DNA from: Nocardia alni | Lineage (GTDB): Bacteria; Actinomycetota; Actinomycetes; Mycobacteriales; Mycobacteriaceae | Length of the DNA stretch: 64,000 bases | Reading direction: 5' to 3' | Assembly (NCBI RefSeq): GCF_019038435.1 | Contig: NZ_JAGPOX010000024.1 | Location: forward strand, 17,708-81,707 | Shown: one piece after another, positions 34,875-43,375 of the stretch | Layout of the letters: the number at the start of each line of letters is the position of its first letter | How positions within the stretch are numbered: the stretch's first letter is position 1 | Notes under the pieces: generated by a model | Seen by the model: only the letters and a program-made list of their open reading frames with translations | Databases searched by the model: none | Told to the model about the DNA's origin: nothing | Program-made: the position numbers and the translations under genes

Positions 34875-36136
34875 ACTTCTACCTTGCGCCGCTGATAGGA
34901 ATCGATCCAGGCGGCGGTCTCTTTGTGGAGGTGGCGCACCAGAATTTCCTGATCGTTGAGCAGATAGGTGTCCACCGCGCGCGATTCGAGCATCGACTGG
35001 GTCGCCTCCAGCGTATTGGCGTCCTGCAGGCCGAACTCTTTGAAGGATACGGCCGTCAATTCCTGCGCAACCCGCTCCCGCGGCGTCCGCGGCTGCGGCA
35101 TATAGAGGTTTCCCTCGAAAATGTGCGAGTCGTATGATGTCGGCCAGTAGTGGTAGGTCAGATACCAGCCCTGCGACCAGATCAGGATCGTGAAATTGGG
35201 GAACAGCTGGAACGAATCCAGCCCCCACGGATCGCATTTGGCCGGATTCACGCCCTTCGGAAGTTCACCGATGCCCGGGGCGTCCCACTGGCCGAACAAC
35301 CCGCTGCGGCAGATGTCCTCGATCGGTTTGCGCATCTCGTCAGCCATCTCCCAGGCGCGCACCCCAGAGGTGCTGACCAGCCGGTGCGGACCTTCGAGCC
35401 GGTAGTGCGGAGCCTCGAAACCCGCCTCGGCCGCAGCTTTCGAGTACGCCGCGGGCGACTGGTTCGCATGCAGCACCGGCGCGTGGTAGAACTCCTGAAA
35501 AGCATCCATGTAGAGCTTCCAGTTCGCCTTCACCGGAGACCTGAAATGCCACCGCGAGGTCATCTGGTCGAACGGATAACCTTCCATATCGGTGATCATC
35601 GGGCCGAGGAACTCCAACAACGACTGCTCGGGCACCTTCGCGAGATTGACGAAGATGAACCCGGCCCAGACCTCGCAGTGCACCGGCGCCAGCCCGTACC
35701 GGTCCTTGTCGACGTCGAAGAACTCACCTTCTTGCTGAACGAACTTCAGATCACCGTCCAGATCGTATCGCCAGCCGTGATATTTGCAGGTGAACTGACG
35801 GCACGTCCCCGCCGTCTCTTCCTTCGGGAAGTCGTTCCACACGAGTTTGTTTCCGCGATGACGGCACAGATTGTGAAAAGCGTTGACCTGCCCCTGACGA
35901 TTGCGCACGACGAGGACCGACGTGCGGGCGATCGCGAGCTCTTTCGTAAAATAGCTGCCGGTATTCGAAAGCTGCTCCACCCGCCCGACATTGAGCCAGG
36001 CACGCTTGAATATGGCCTCGCGCTCCAGTTCGTAGATCTCGGGCGAGATCGAATCCTCGTAGGATACCGGATCGGTTCCCAGCTCGGGATAGTGCTGGGT
36101 CCAACTACCCTCCGAGGGCTTCGGATAGCGAGGCAT
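34871..36136 (-). CDS. Rieske non-heme iron oxygenase, alpha subunit A
   Basis: 421 residues from ATG 36136. The Rieske cluster is bound by Cys91/His93 (CRHRG) and Cys117/His120 (CKYHGW); the interval between the pairs is about six residues longer than the common 15-17. The catalytic-domain motif NWKLYMDAFQEFYHAPVLH carries the two His ligands of the mononuclear iron and the bridging Asp. It is similar throughout to oxygenase B (36727), which is divergent. Hydroxylates an unknown, probably cyclic or aromatic substrate using electrons from the reductase at 29957. A regulon operator lies 160 bp upstream. Confidence 0.88.
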   Translation of the reverse strand: MPRYPKPSEGSWTQHYPELGTDPVSYEDSISPEIYELEREAIFKRAWLNVGRVEQLSNTGSYFTKELAIARTSVLVVRNRQGQVNAFHNLCRHRGNKLVWNDFPKEETAGTCRQFTCKYHGWRYDLDGDLKFVQQEGEFFDVDKDRYGLAPVHCEVWAGFIFVNLAKVPEQSLLEFLGPMITDMEGYPFDQMTSRWHFRSPVKANWKLYMDAFQEFYHAPVLHANQSPAAYSKAAAEAGFEAPHYRLEGPHRLVSTSGVRAWEMADEMRKPIEDICRSGLFGQWDAPGIGELPKGVNPAKCDPWGLDSFQLFPNFTILIWSQGWYLTYHYWPTSYDSHIFEGNLYMPQPRTPRERVAQELTAVSFKEFGLQDANTLEATQSMLESRAVDTYLLNDQEILVRHLHKETAAWIDSYQRRKVEV

Positions 36137-36295
36137 ATTCACTCCAGTCGAATTGAGCACCCACACAGATGCACGACCGCACGCCACTGCGATCACATGG
36201 TCCGGGCGTCCCGGACCGGCTGCGGCACTTCGTATCCGCGAAGTGCCGGCCAGGCCGTGCAGAACATCACGCTAGCCTCCTGCGTCACAGATCAC

Positions 36296-36309
36296 AAGTA
36301 GTTGATACT
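36296..36309. promoter_or_regulatory. Regulon operator before Rieske operon A
   Basis: AAGTAGTTGATACT; the most divergent copy, keeping AAGTA.TTGATA. It sits 160 bp before the minus-strand ATG at 36136. Confidence 0.5.
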
Positions 36310-36467
36310 AATGGGCTCGACTCCCGCTGAGAAGCGCCTGCTCCACCAGGGCGCGGCGGCGGCGCGGGTGCCGAACCCGGGCCGATCGCGGTGCGCGCCA
36401 ACATCAACGGCGCACCTGGAGGCCGTGGCCGTCCGTGTGGACGGTCGGGCGCCAAGCGCCGAATAGA

Positions 36468-36481
36468 AAGTACTTGATATT
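36468..36481. promoter_or_regulatory. Regulon operator before Rieske operon B
   Basis: AAGTACTTGATATT, identical over 14 bases to the copy at 31041-31054, more than 5 kb away. It sits 245 bp before GTG 36727. Confidence 0.6.
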
Positions 36482-36726
36482 CTGCCGCGGCAACGGATAC
36501 AGTCGGCTCGTTGGACCCGACGTGGACGGTCCACCGTCACGCTTCATGCCGATCACGGTGGCGGGCAAGCGGATTGATTCTCCAACCCGCTGATGAGCGC
36601 TGCCTCGAAGCGTGCAGCAGTCACGGCTCGGGCCGCAGACCGCTGCGGTGAGGCGCGAAGCCGCCAGGCACTCCACGTCGACAGGCAAGGTGGGCGAGCG
36701 ACCCACCGAATCCGAGGAGGACTGCC

Positions 36727-38013
36727 GTGACCGTCGGGGTCAAGCCCCCCAGCTGGACCGAGAAAGCCGGACTCAGCACTGGGTATGTCAACTACGAGGA
36801 CTCAATCAGTCCGCAGTTCTATGAACTGGAGCGTGAAGCCGTCTTCAAGCGCGCCTGGCTCAATGTCGGCCGCGTCGAGCAACTGCCCCGGAAGGGCAGT
36901 TACATCACCAAGGAAATCGAGGTCGCGAAGACCTCGATCATCGTGGTACGCGGTACCGACGGTATCGTGCGCGCCTTCCACAACGTGTGCCGCCATCGCG
37001 GTAACAAGATTCTGTGGGACCACACCCCGCAGGACGACAGCGCCGGATTCTGCCGCCAGTTCATGTGCAAGTATCACGGCTGGCGCTACGGTCTCGACGG
37101 ACAGTTGAATTTCGTTCTCCAGGAGGACGAATTCTTCGATATGGACAAATCTAGCTTGGGTCTGGTTCCGGTGCACTGCGAGGTGTGGGAAGGTTTCATC
37201 TTCGTCAATCTCGCCGAGACGCCGAGCCAGACATTGTCGGATTTCCTCGGACCGATGATGAAGGGCCTCGAAGGTTACCCGTTCGGCCTGATGACGGAGC
37301 GCTACGGTTTCAAGGCGAACATCAACAGCAACTGGAAGCTGTTTCTCGACGCTTTCCAGGAGTACTACCATGCGCCGGTCCTGCATTCGCAGCAGCAGGT
37401 GTCGTCGTTGCGATCGTACGAGACGGCATTCAAACTGCCCTACGTGACCACCTCGGGGCCACATCGCGCGGTGTCCACCGGTGGCTTCAAGGGGGTGCCG
37501 AGGCATTTGACGCCATTGGATCAGATGTACCCGATCGAGCAGGTCACCGAGGCCGGGCTGATGGGGCCGTGGCACCGTCCCGACCACCCGGAACTGCAGC
37601 CGGAGAATCTGCCCCCCGGTCGAAACCCCGGCGGCATCGACCCCTGGTCGATCACGAACTTCCAGATCTTCCCGAACTTCGTGATTCTGGTGTACGACCG
37701 TGGCTGGTACCTGACCTACAATTACTGGCCGACCAGCGTGAACACGCACGTATGGGAGATGAACTACTATTTCCCCGCCGCACGTACGGTGTCGGAGCGC
37801 ATTCAGCACGAGGTCACCGCGACAGTGTCGAAGGACGCCGCATTGCAGGACGCCGCGACACTGGACGGCACCCAGCGTGGCCTCGAATCCGGCGTCGTCT
37901 CGTCGTTCCCGCTGTCCGACCAAGAGGTCACGGTGCGTCATTTCCATTCGACCATCGCCGAATGGGTCGATCTCTACCGCGGTGAGCGGGCGCGGACCGG
38001 AGGTATCGCATGA
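36727..38013 (+). CDS. Rieske non-heme iron oxygenase, alpha subunit B
   Basis: 428 residues from GTG 36727, with gaggagg 8 nt before it. It has Rieske ligands CRHRG and CKYHGW with the same enlarged interval as oxygenase A, and the iron site NWKLFLDAFQEYYHAPVLH. Both copies share YEDSISP..YELEREA.FKRAWLN near the N-terminus, so they arose by duplication. They differ most in the substrate-facing segment after the iron ligands (B has RSYETAFKLPYVTTSGPHR), which suggests different or successive substrates. The stop overlaps the next ATG. Confidence 0.88.
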   Translation: MTVGVKPPSWTEKAGLSTGYVNYEDSISPQFYELEREAVFKRAWLNVGRVEQLPRKGSYITKEIEVAKTSIIVVRGTDGIVRAFHNVCRHRGNKILWDHTPQDDSAGFCRQFMCKYHGWRYGLDGQLNFVLQEDEFFDMDKSSLGLVPVHCEVWEGFIFVNLAETPSQTLSDFLGPMMKGLEGYPFGLMTERYGFKANINSNWKLFLDAFQEYYHAPVLHSQQQVSSLRSYETAFKLPYVTTSGPHRAVSTGGFKGVPRHLTPLDQMYPIEQVTEAGLMGPWHRPDHPELQPENLPPGRNPGGIDPWSITNFQIFPNFVILVYDRGWYLTYNYWPTSVNTHVWEMNYYFPAARTVSERIQHEVTATVSKDAALQDAATLDGTQRGLESGVVSSFPLSDQEVTVRHFHSTIAEWVDLYRGERARTGGIA

Positions 38014-38345
38014 GCACACCGATGCTGCCCGAAGAATTCTCCGAGCTCGAGCCCTTCGCGGCGACGTGGTGCCTCGAGACCGAGAAACAGCGTTTCGCTA
38101 CCCGCATCGGCAGCACCATGGAGGAGATGCACGCTTTCTACGATGCGGCATTCCCTCGTATCAAGGATGCGATGCGATATCTCGACGAATTCGACCTCGA
38201 TGCACTGGACGGGCAGCAACTCAACCTGCTGCGGCTCGTCTATTCGGTGATCACCGTGTCGTTGCCCGTCGAGGCCTACGGCCAGCCCAGGACTCCCGAC
38301 TCCGGAAACGCGCATTTCGACCGCATCGTGGAACCGGCCATCTGA
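38010..38345 (+). CDS. Small helical protein coupled to Rieske oxygenase B
   Basis: 111 residues from the ATG overlapping the oxygenase B stop (ATGA). Homologue of the protein at 34536-34874: MLPEEFSELEPF, AFYDA, LNLLRLVYSVITVSLPVE and YGQPRTPDSG are shared. Predicted helical and soluble, with no recognised domain. The identical coupling to both oxygenases is the main clue to function: a small subunit, chaperone or ferredoxin-docking partner. Confidence 0.75.
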   Translation: MSTPMLPEEFSELEPFAATWCLETEKQRFATRIGSTMEEMHAFYDAAFPRIKDAMRYLDEFDLDALDGQQLNLLRLVYSVITVSLPVEAYGQPRTPDSGNAHFDRIVEPAI

Positions 38346-38393
38346 CCACGGCCGCGCTGGCGGCGCAGCAATCACCGGAAAGAGGATCCGAGC

Positions 38394-39236
38394 ATGACCA
38401 CCACCTTGAACACCAAACGACTGACCGACGCCGTGGGCGCCGAGATAATCGGCCTCACGACTGATGATCTACGCGACGACCAAGTCGCCGAAGCCGTCCT
38501 CGCTGCCCTGGAGGACTACGGCGTCCTGGTGTTCCGTGAACTACGCATCAACCCGGTCGACCAGGTCGAGTTCTGCACCCGACTCGGCGAGGTCGACTAC
38601 GAGGAGGGACACCACGAGGTCCGCGGAATCTACCGGATCACCCTGGACAACGCGAAGCGGCCGAATGCGCACCTCATGAAGGGTACGTTCCAGTGGCACA
38701 TGGACGGCTGCACGCCACTGCACGACGAGGCTCCGCAGAAAGCGACCATGCTCAGCGCCATCGCGGTGGCCGAGACGGGCGGCGAGACCGAATTCGCCAG
38801 CACCTACGCCGCCTACGACGCGCTCAGCGAAGCTGAGCGCAAGCATGTCGACTCGCTGCGAGTGCTGCACACGCTGGAAGCATCACAGAGCAAGACCTAC
38901 CCGGATCCCACACCGGAGCAGCTCGCCAAATGGCGTGCCCGCCCCAGCAAAGAACATCCACTGGTGTGGACACACGCCACCGGCCGCAAGTCGCTGGTCA
39001 TGGGCGCCCACGCCGACCACATCGTCGGCATGGACATCGACGAAGGCCGCGCCGTACTGGACGACCTGATCATCCGGGCCACCGATCCATCGGTCATCTA
39101 CCGGCACGAGTGGAGCGTCGGCGACACGGTCATCTGGGACAACCACGGCCTCATGCACCGAGCCACCCCCTACGCGTCGAATTCGGACCGCGAAATGCTG
39201 CGCACCACAGTGCTCGGCAGCGAACAGATACGCTGA
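38394..39236 (+). CDS. TauD/TfdA-family Fe(II)/2-oxoglutarate dioxygenase
   Basis: 280 residues. Iron ligands His102 and Asp104 (WHMDG) and a distal His near 255 (LMHRATPY); a 2-oxoglutarate-binding Arg near 266 (SDREMLRTTV). Members hydroxylate alpha to sulfonate, ether or carboxylate groups. It is the last gene of Rieske operon B (48-bp gap), so it may carry out an ether cleavage or hydroxylation in the same pathway. Confidence 0.86.
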   Translation: MTTTLNTKRLTDAVGAEIIGLTTDDLRDDQVAEAVLAALEDYGVLVFRELRINPVDQVEFCTRLGEVDYEEGHHEVRGIYRITLDNAKRPNAHLMKGTFQWHMDGCTPLHDEAPQKATMLSAIAVAETGGETEFASTYAAYDALSEAERKHVDSLRVLHTLEASQSKTYPDPTPEQLAKWRARPSKEHPLVWTHATGRKSLVMGAHADHIVGMDIDEGRAVLDDLIIRATDPSVIYRHEWSVGDTVIWDNHGLMHRATPYASNSDREMLRTTVLGSEQIR

Positions 39237-39654
39237 TGGTCGCACGACGGTAGTGACGCCGGCGCGCACACGTTCACCGGTTGTGCGCTCTCGGCAACAG
39301 GGACTTGGTTTCGCCGCGTCGAAACCGAAGCCCCTCTTGCATCGGAACAACATTCCCGATCGGAATCCGTTGGTGAGCTCCGACTATCCGCAACCGGATC
39401 CGAGCCCTTCCACCTGGGGGTGGCGGGAACTGCGGAGATCTTCACAAGGTGCACATGTATCGTGCGCGCGGTCGTGCAACTCGTCAGCGCAATGCCCGGG
39501 CCTACTGTGCCAGCGTGTCCGGAGAACACAACTTCCCCCGGTTCAGCCTCGAAACCCCTGCGCGGCACCGGAATCGATCATAGGGCGCTGCTTATGCGAT
39601 GGACTCCGTCCGGTGCGGGCGTAGCCTTTCCGGAGCGCCGGAATGTACAGACCC
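39237..39654. other. Intergenic region before the second marR-type gene
   Basis: 418 bp. I find no convincing gene and no copy of the AAGTA-TTGATA operator here. Confidence 0.4.
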
Positions 39655-40113
39655 ATGGAACTGACCGAAAACATGTTGTGGCTGCTCAAGCAGGCGTTTC
39701 ATCTAGCCCTACGCACGGTCAACGAAGGTGTCGCCGACCGTGGAGGTGGGGTAACCCTCGCTCAGGTCGGACTCATGCGGCAGCTGACCAGTCGCCCCGG
39801 CTTGTCGGGCGCTGAGCTGTCCCGTCAATTGCTGATCACCCCGCAGGCGGTACAACTCGCACTGAAGATCCTGGAAAAACGCGGATTGGTGGAGCGGAAA
39901 CCCGACCCCACCCACGGACGGATTCTTCAGACATTCCTGACCGACCACGGCCACGAGGTAGCCGCTGCCGTGGTCGGAGACGCCATCGCCGCGCATCACG
40001 ACGTCTTCGGTGTGCTCACCACTGCCGAGCAGCAGACACTACACGACCTCCTGGGCCGCGTCGTGGAGCAAGGGACCGGTCATAACATGTTCCCCGACCA
40101 CATCGACAACTGA
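39655..40113 (+). CDS. MarR-family transcriptional regulator, copy B
   Basis: 152 residues from ATG 39655; an in-frame ATG at 39643 exists, but the N-terminus MELTENMLWLLKQAFH then lines up exactly with copy A (MEITDNILWLLKQAFH). The winged helix is LSGAELSRQLLITPQAVQLA and KRGLVERKPDPTHGR. Together with copy A it brackets the Rieske region. The pair could form separate or mixed dimers reading the same operators with different ligands. Confidence 0.87.
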   Translation: MELTENMLWLLKQAFHLALRTVNEGVADRGGGVTLAQVGLMRQLTSRPGLSGAELSRQLLITPQAVQLALKILEKRGLVERKPDPTHGRILQTFLTDHGHEVAAAVVGDAIAAHHDVFGVLTTAEQQTLHDLLGRVVEQGTGHNMFPDHIDN

Positions 40114-41080
40114 TACTCGCAGAGCGCACACCCGGAGGTCATGTCCGGCGAACAGCCGACTCGCTCGCCCCGACTCGTCGAAGTTCGCGACGCGATTCCC
40201 CGACTCGACGTCGCAGAAGACGACGGAGCAAATCAATCGGCCCCCGGACCCAGGTAGCGGAACTCACCGCGCAAATCGCCGCCCTGCGCACTGAGCTTGC
40301 CGACGGCCATAGACACTGATCATTACGCGGCGGCCGAGTGTATGACCGATGTCCCTCGAAACGTCGCCCGACCCGAACAGAATCCGCAGACGCCTACGGC
40401 GCTGACCGAGACCGCCGATCCGGTCGGCGCGCAACATGCCGGGCCGATTACACCGCAATCGGCATGAGCGATTGCCGACGAGATCACTTGTCGGCCAGTG
40501 GTTCTGACTCAGTTGAACGCTCGGCTCGCGGCATGGCAGCGCACCATCGGTGCCCGGTAGGGTGAAGATCAACCTCCAAGCAGCACAGGAGTATTCGGAG
40601 CAGGAACAGTTTCGGATCGCGCATTCACACCGCGAGCAAACCCCGCATGTCGAGGGCCGCCAGCGGTTGGGAACTCCGCCTCGGCCTGGGTACGCCCGGC
40701 TCGACACCGGCATTCAAGCGCCGTGGTCGGCCCTCACGCGGCCCATACTCCTCGGCGGGTACAAGTCGGTGACTGAGACTGACTGGCGCACAACAATTAC
40801 CGTATGTGAAAGCGCGTGGGTCTTCCGGCCTTGTCCGGATCGTCGGCTTCCAGGCCTGCCCCGTAAACTCGGCGCCGACCAGCTCGCCGCCGCTCGCGCC
40901 GCGCTGGCGGCGAAACAGAAGCCTGTCCGTGCTTGACTGACTGCGGGGAGCCGATGGGAGGAGGGGCCGACCCGGTGGAGTCGGGAAAGCCACGGCCCGT
41001 GGGGGTTCGGCATCCTGGTGTCAAGGCGGCGATGGAAGCTGCCGTATGAGCCCGCAAGAATGAGAAAGGCAGTCAATTCC
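40114..41080. other. Gene-poor region with a recombinase remnant
   Basis: 967 bp without an intact gene. An open frame ending at 40936 carries, in its last 28 codons (from 40853), GLPRKLGADQLAAARAAL and KQKPVR. This is like the start of the C-terminal helix-turn-helix of Hin/Tn3-type resolvases, cut off by a stop. A short stretch near 40255-40317 reads VAELTAQIAALRTELADGHR, also coding-like. Both are probable relics of mobile DNA. Confidence 0.4.
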
Positions 41081-41689
41081 ATGACAGACGACGGTCAGAG
41101 CAGCAGCGTGCCGCCCGCCCCGTGCCCCGGAACGCCGGAAGAGTGGCGCGCCTATCTGACCGAGTACAGCGACTGGGCTCTGGACTCCATGGACGAGGAG
41201 GAGCTCGCGGACCTGCTCGACCCCCGGTTCCAGCTCATACGCTCGGGCCTGTCGGAGCAGCAGGTCAGCAGCCGCTGGCTGGGGTACGAGCCGGCCGACG
41301 AGCAGCTGATCGCGGCGACCGAGGAGCGTCTCGGGGTGCCCCTGCCGCCGAGCCTGCGGGCCTTCCTCCGTACCAGCAACGGCTGGTGGCGCGTCGCGGG
41401 GTGGATCGATTCACTGCACCCCTGCGCCGAAATCGAATGGTTCACCAAGTGTTTCGGGGAGGAATGGCTCGAGGAGGGCAGCGACGGGAGCGACGACGTC
41501 TTCAGATTCGGCCTCGTCATTGCCCGGGGTGAGGACGTGCTGCTGTTGGACACCAGCGACGTCCTGGAGGACGGCGAGTACCGCGCGTACCTCCTCGCAG
41601 TGAAGTACGGCCAGCTCTCCGATCCCTGTGACAGCTTCAGCGAACTTCTCACCCTGGGGCGGGAGGAGTACAAGGACGTGGTCGAGTAA
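41081..41689 (+). CDS. SMI1/KNR4 (SUKH) family protein
   Basis: 202 residues from ATG 41081. The region ERLGVPLPPSLRAFLRTSNG followed by GWW..IDSLHP is the SUKH core; the protein is strongly acidic. SUKH proteins often act as immunity proteins to polymorphic toxins, but also occur alone in Streptomyces with unknown role. No toxin gene is adjacent. Third codon positions are nearly all G or C, unlike the genes on either side, which with the recombinase relic upstream suggests transfer. Confidence 0.75.
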   Translation: MTDDGQSSSVPPAPCPGTPEEWRAYLTEYSDWALDSMDEEELADLLDPRFQLIRSGLSEQQVSSRWLGYEPADEQLIAATEERLGVPLPPSLRAFLRTSNGWWRVAGWIDSLHPCAEIEWFTKCFGEEWLEEGSDGSDDVFRFGLVIARGEDVLLLDTSDVLEDGEYRAYLLAVKYGQLSDPCDSFSELLTLGREEYKDVVE

Positions 41690-41760
41690 ACTCCCCGTAC
41701 TTCACGGCCGGAATATTGTCGGCGGGTAGCGTTGGTTGAGACCTTCCCGGTTCGACGGCA

Positions 41761-42345
41761 CTACGGCTGCCGATGGGCCGACATCATCCGGATGAGCAGG
41801 TCGATGAGTTGATGGCGGTCGGCGTGCCACTTCTCGGTGGGCAGGTGGCCGCTGATATCGAGATCGGTGAGGCCGTGGGCCGCCGCCATGAGCACGCCGG
41901 CGGTGGGCTGGGCGTTGGCCGAGCCGACGGATCGGGCCACCAGCGTAAGGAAAACGTCCTGTGCCCGCGATGCCGCCTCGGTGGCGGCTGCGTGCGCCGT
42001 TCCGGCTGGCTGCGCGAACATCAACCGGTACAGGTGCGGCCGGGCGCGACCGAGATCGGACAGCGCCTCGAGTGCGGTGCGCAGCGCCGATTCGGCGGAC
42101 AACCGGTCGTCGGCGGCGATGACGTCCAGGGCTTCCGCGACGCCGTCCCATGCCTCGGCGGCCAGGGCCATCAGCAACGTCTCCTTGTCGGCGAAATGCC
42201 GATACGGCGCGGTCCGGGAAACGCCTGCGCGACGTCCCACCTCGCGGAGCGTGACGGCGCCGGGACCGCCGAGGTCGAGCAGGTCCGACGCCGCGTCGAG
42301 CAGGTCCTGCCGGGTGTGCGCCGCGCTCTCGGCTCGTATCGTCAC
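41761..42345 (-). CDS. TetR-family transcriptional regulator
   Basis: 194 residues with helix-turn-helix VTLREVGRRAGVSRTAPYRH (about 32-51) and KETLL following. The C-terminal domain is of the TetR_C_13/33-like short type. Divergent from an SDR gene, with a 10-bp inverted repeat in the 109-bp interval as the likely operator. Confidence 0.86.
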   Translation of the reverse strand: MTIRAESAAHTRQDLLDAASDLLDLGGPGAVTLREVGRRAGVSRTAPYRHFADKETLLMALAAEAWDGVAEALDVIAADDRLSAESALRTALEALSDLGRARPHLYRLMFAQPAGTAHAAATEAASRAQDVFLTLVARSVGSANAQPTAGVLMAAAHGLTDLDISGHLPTEKWHADRHQLIDLLIRMMSAHRQP

Positions 42346-42357
42346 CAGGCAAAGATA

Positions 42358-42413
42358 TCAGTTGACAATGTCCACTAAATACTCGTATAAATTGAGGTGA
42401 CGGTGTCAACTGA
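42358..42413. promoter_or_regulatory. Promoter and inverted repeat between tetR and SDR genes
   Basis: TCAGTTGACA (42358-42367) and its exact complement TGTCAACTGA (42404-42413) flank the plus-strand promoter TTGACA (42362-42367), 18 bp, TATAAA (42386-42391), a near-consensus sigma-70-type signal rare in this GC-rich DNA. TetR bound at the two arms would cover it. Confidence 0.6.
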
Positions 42414-42454
42414 AATCGGGTCGAGCGGTGGCCCACGACCGAGAGGGAGAGACC

Positions 42455-43375
42455 ATGTACACGCTGGTAATGACCGGTGCGACCAGGGGCATCGGACGAG
42501 TCGCGATCGAGGAGATCCTGCGCACCGACCCCGACCTGCACGTGGTCGCACTCGTCAGGGCCCACGGAAGGACCGAATTCACCGAGGCCCTGGCCGAATT
42601 CGAGCAGCGCACCACGATCCTCGACGCGGATCTGGCAAGCATCGGCAGCATCCGAGCGGCCACCGCCGAGATCACCCGAGCACTCGAGGACGGCGCGTTA
42701 CCACCGCTGCGCGGCATCGCCGCGAACGCGGGCCTGCAGTTCGTGGACGCCCTGCACGAGACGACCGACGGGTTCGAGACGACCTTCGCCGTCAACGTCC
42801 TCGCGAACCATCTGCTGCTGCGGGGGCTCGAATCGCACCTCCGGGCGCCGTCGCGGATCGTGATCACCGTGAGCGACACCCACTTCGGGGATTTTCGGCA
42901 CACCGGCGGGATGGTCCCGGCGCCGCGGTGGGCGGCCCCCTCGACATTGTCGCGGCCGGGCGCCTTCGAGAACCCGGCCACGGTCGCCGCCGGCCGGACG
43001 GCGTACTCCACAAGCAAACTCGCGGCGATCTACCTGGTGCACGAGTGGGCGCGCCGACTCCCCGACGGCCAGGACATCGTCTCCTACAACCCGTCGCTCG
43101 TGCCCGGCACCGGGCTGGCCCGGGCGGCAAGCGCGCGCGACCGCTTCGTGAACCGGTGGCTCCTGCCCGCTCTCGCGATCACCCCGATCGTCGACCGGGC
43201 GCCCGCCGCCGGTCGCAAACTGGCGGACGCGATCCTCGGCCGCACGCCGGCGCCCTCGGGCGCCTACATCGACCGGACCCGGATGGTGCCGTCGTCCGAC
43301 GAGTCCTACGACGCCGACCGCGAACACGAGTTGTGGGACTTCCTCGACGAACAGTTCACGCGATCAATTGCGTAG
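42455..43375 (+). CDS. Short-chain dehydrogenase/reductase, atypical (protochlorophyllide reductase-like group)
   Basis: 306 residues from ATG 42455 (gagaggga upstream). Cofactor motif TGATRGIGRVA, ANAG at about 90, and YSTSK (Tyr and Lys) with a long insertion after the Ser strand, as in retinol/protochlorophyllide-type SDRs. Substrate unknown. It is probably repressed by the divergent TetR, and relief by a hydrophobic ligand is the usual logic of such pairs. Confidence 0.82.
   Translation: MYTLVMTGATRGIGRVAIEEILRTDPDLHVVALVRAHGRTEFTEALAEFEQRTTILDADLASIGSIRAATAEITRALEDGALPPLRGIAANAGLQFVDALHETTDGFETTFAVNVLANHLLLRGLESHLRAPSRIVITVSDTHFGDFRHTGGMVPAPRWAAPSTLSRPGAFENPATVAAGRTAYSTSKLAAIYLVHEWARRLPDGQDIVSYNPSLVPGTGLARAASARDRFVNRWLLPALAITPIVDRAPAAGRKLADAILGRTPAPSGAYIDRTRMVPSSDESYDADREHELWDFLDEQFTRSIA

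Larger units (their letters stand above)
36137..36726. other. Divergent intergenic region between the two Rieske operons
   Basis: 590 bp with no credible gene. It carries two copies of the regulon operator (36296-36309 and 36468-36481), one oriented for each divergent operon, and is AT-rich around both. Leaders of roughly 160 and 245 bp to the start codons are longer than usual. A strong ribosome site (gaggagg) precedes GTG 36727. Confidence 0.55.

Noticed and set aside
40550..40936. A complete 128-residue protein
   Set aside because: Only the last ~28 codons resemble a known domain; the rest is low in coding character.
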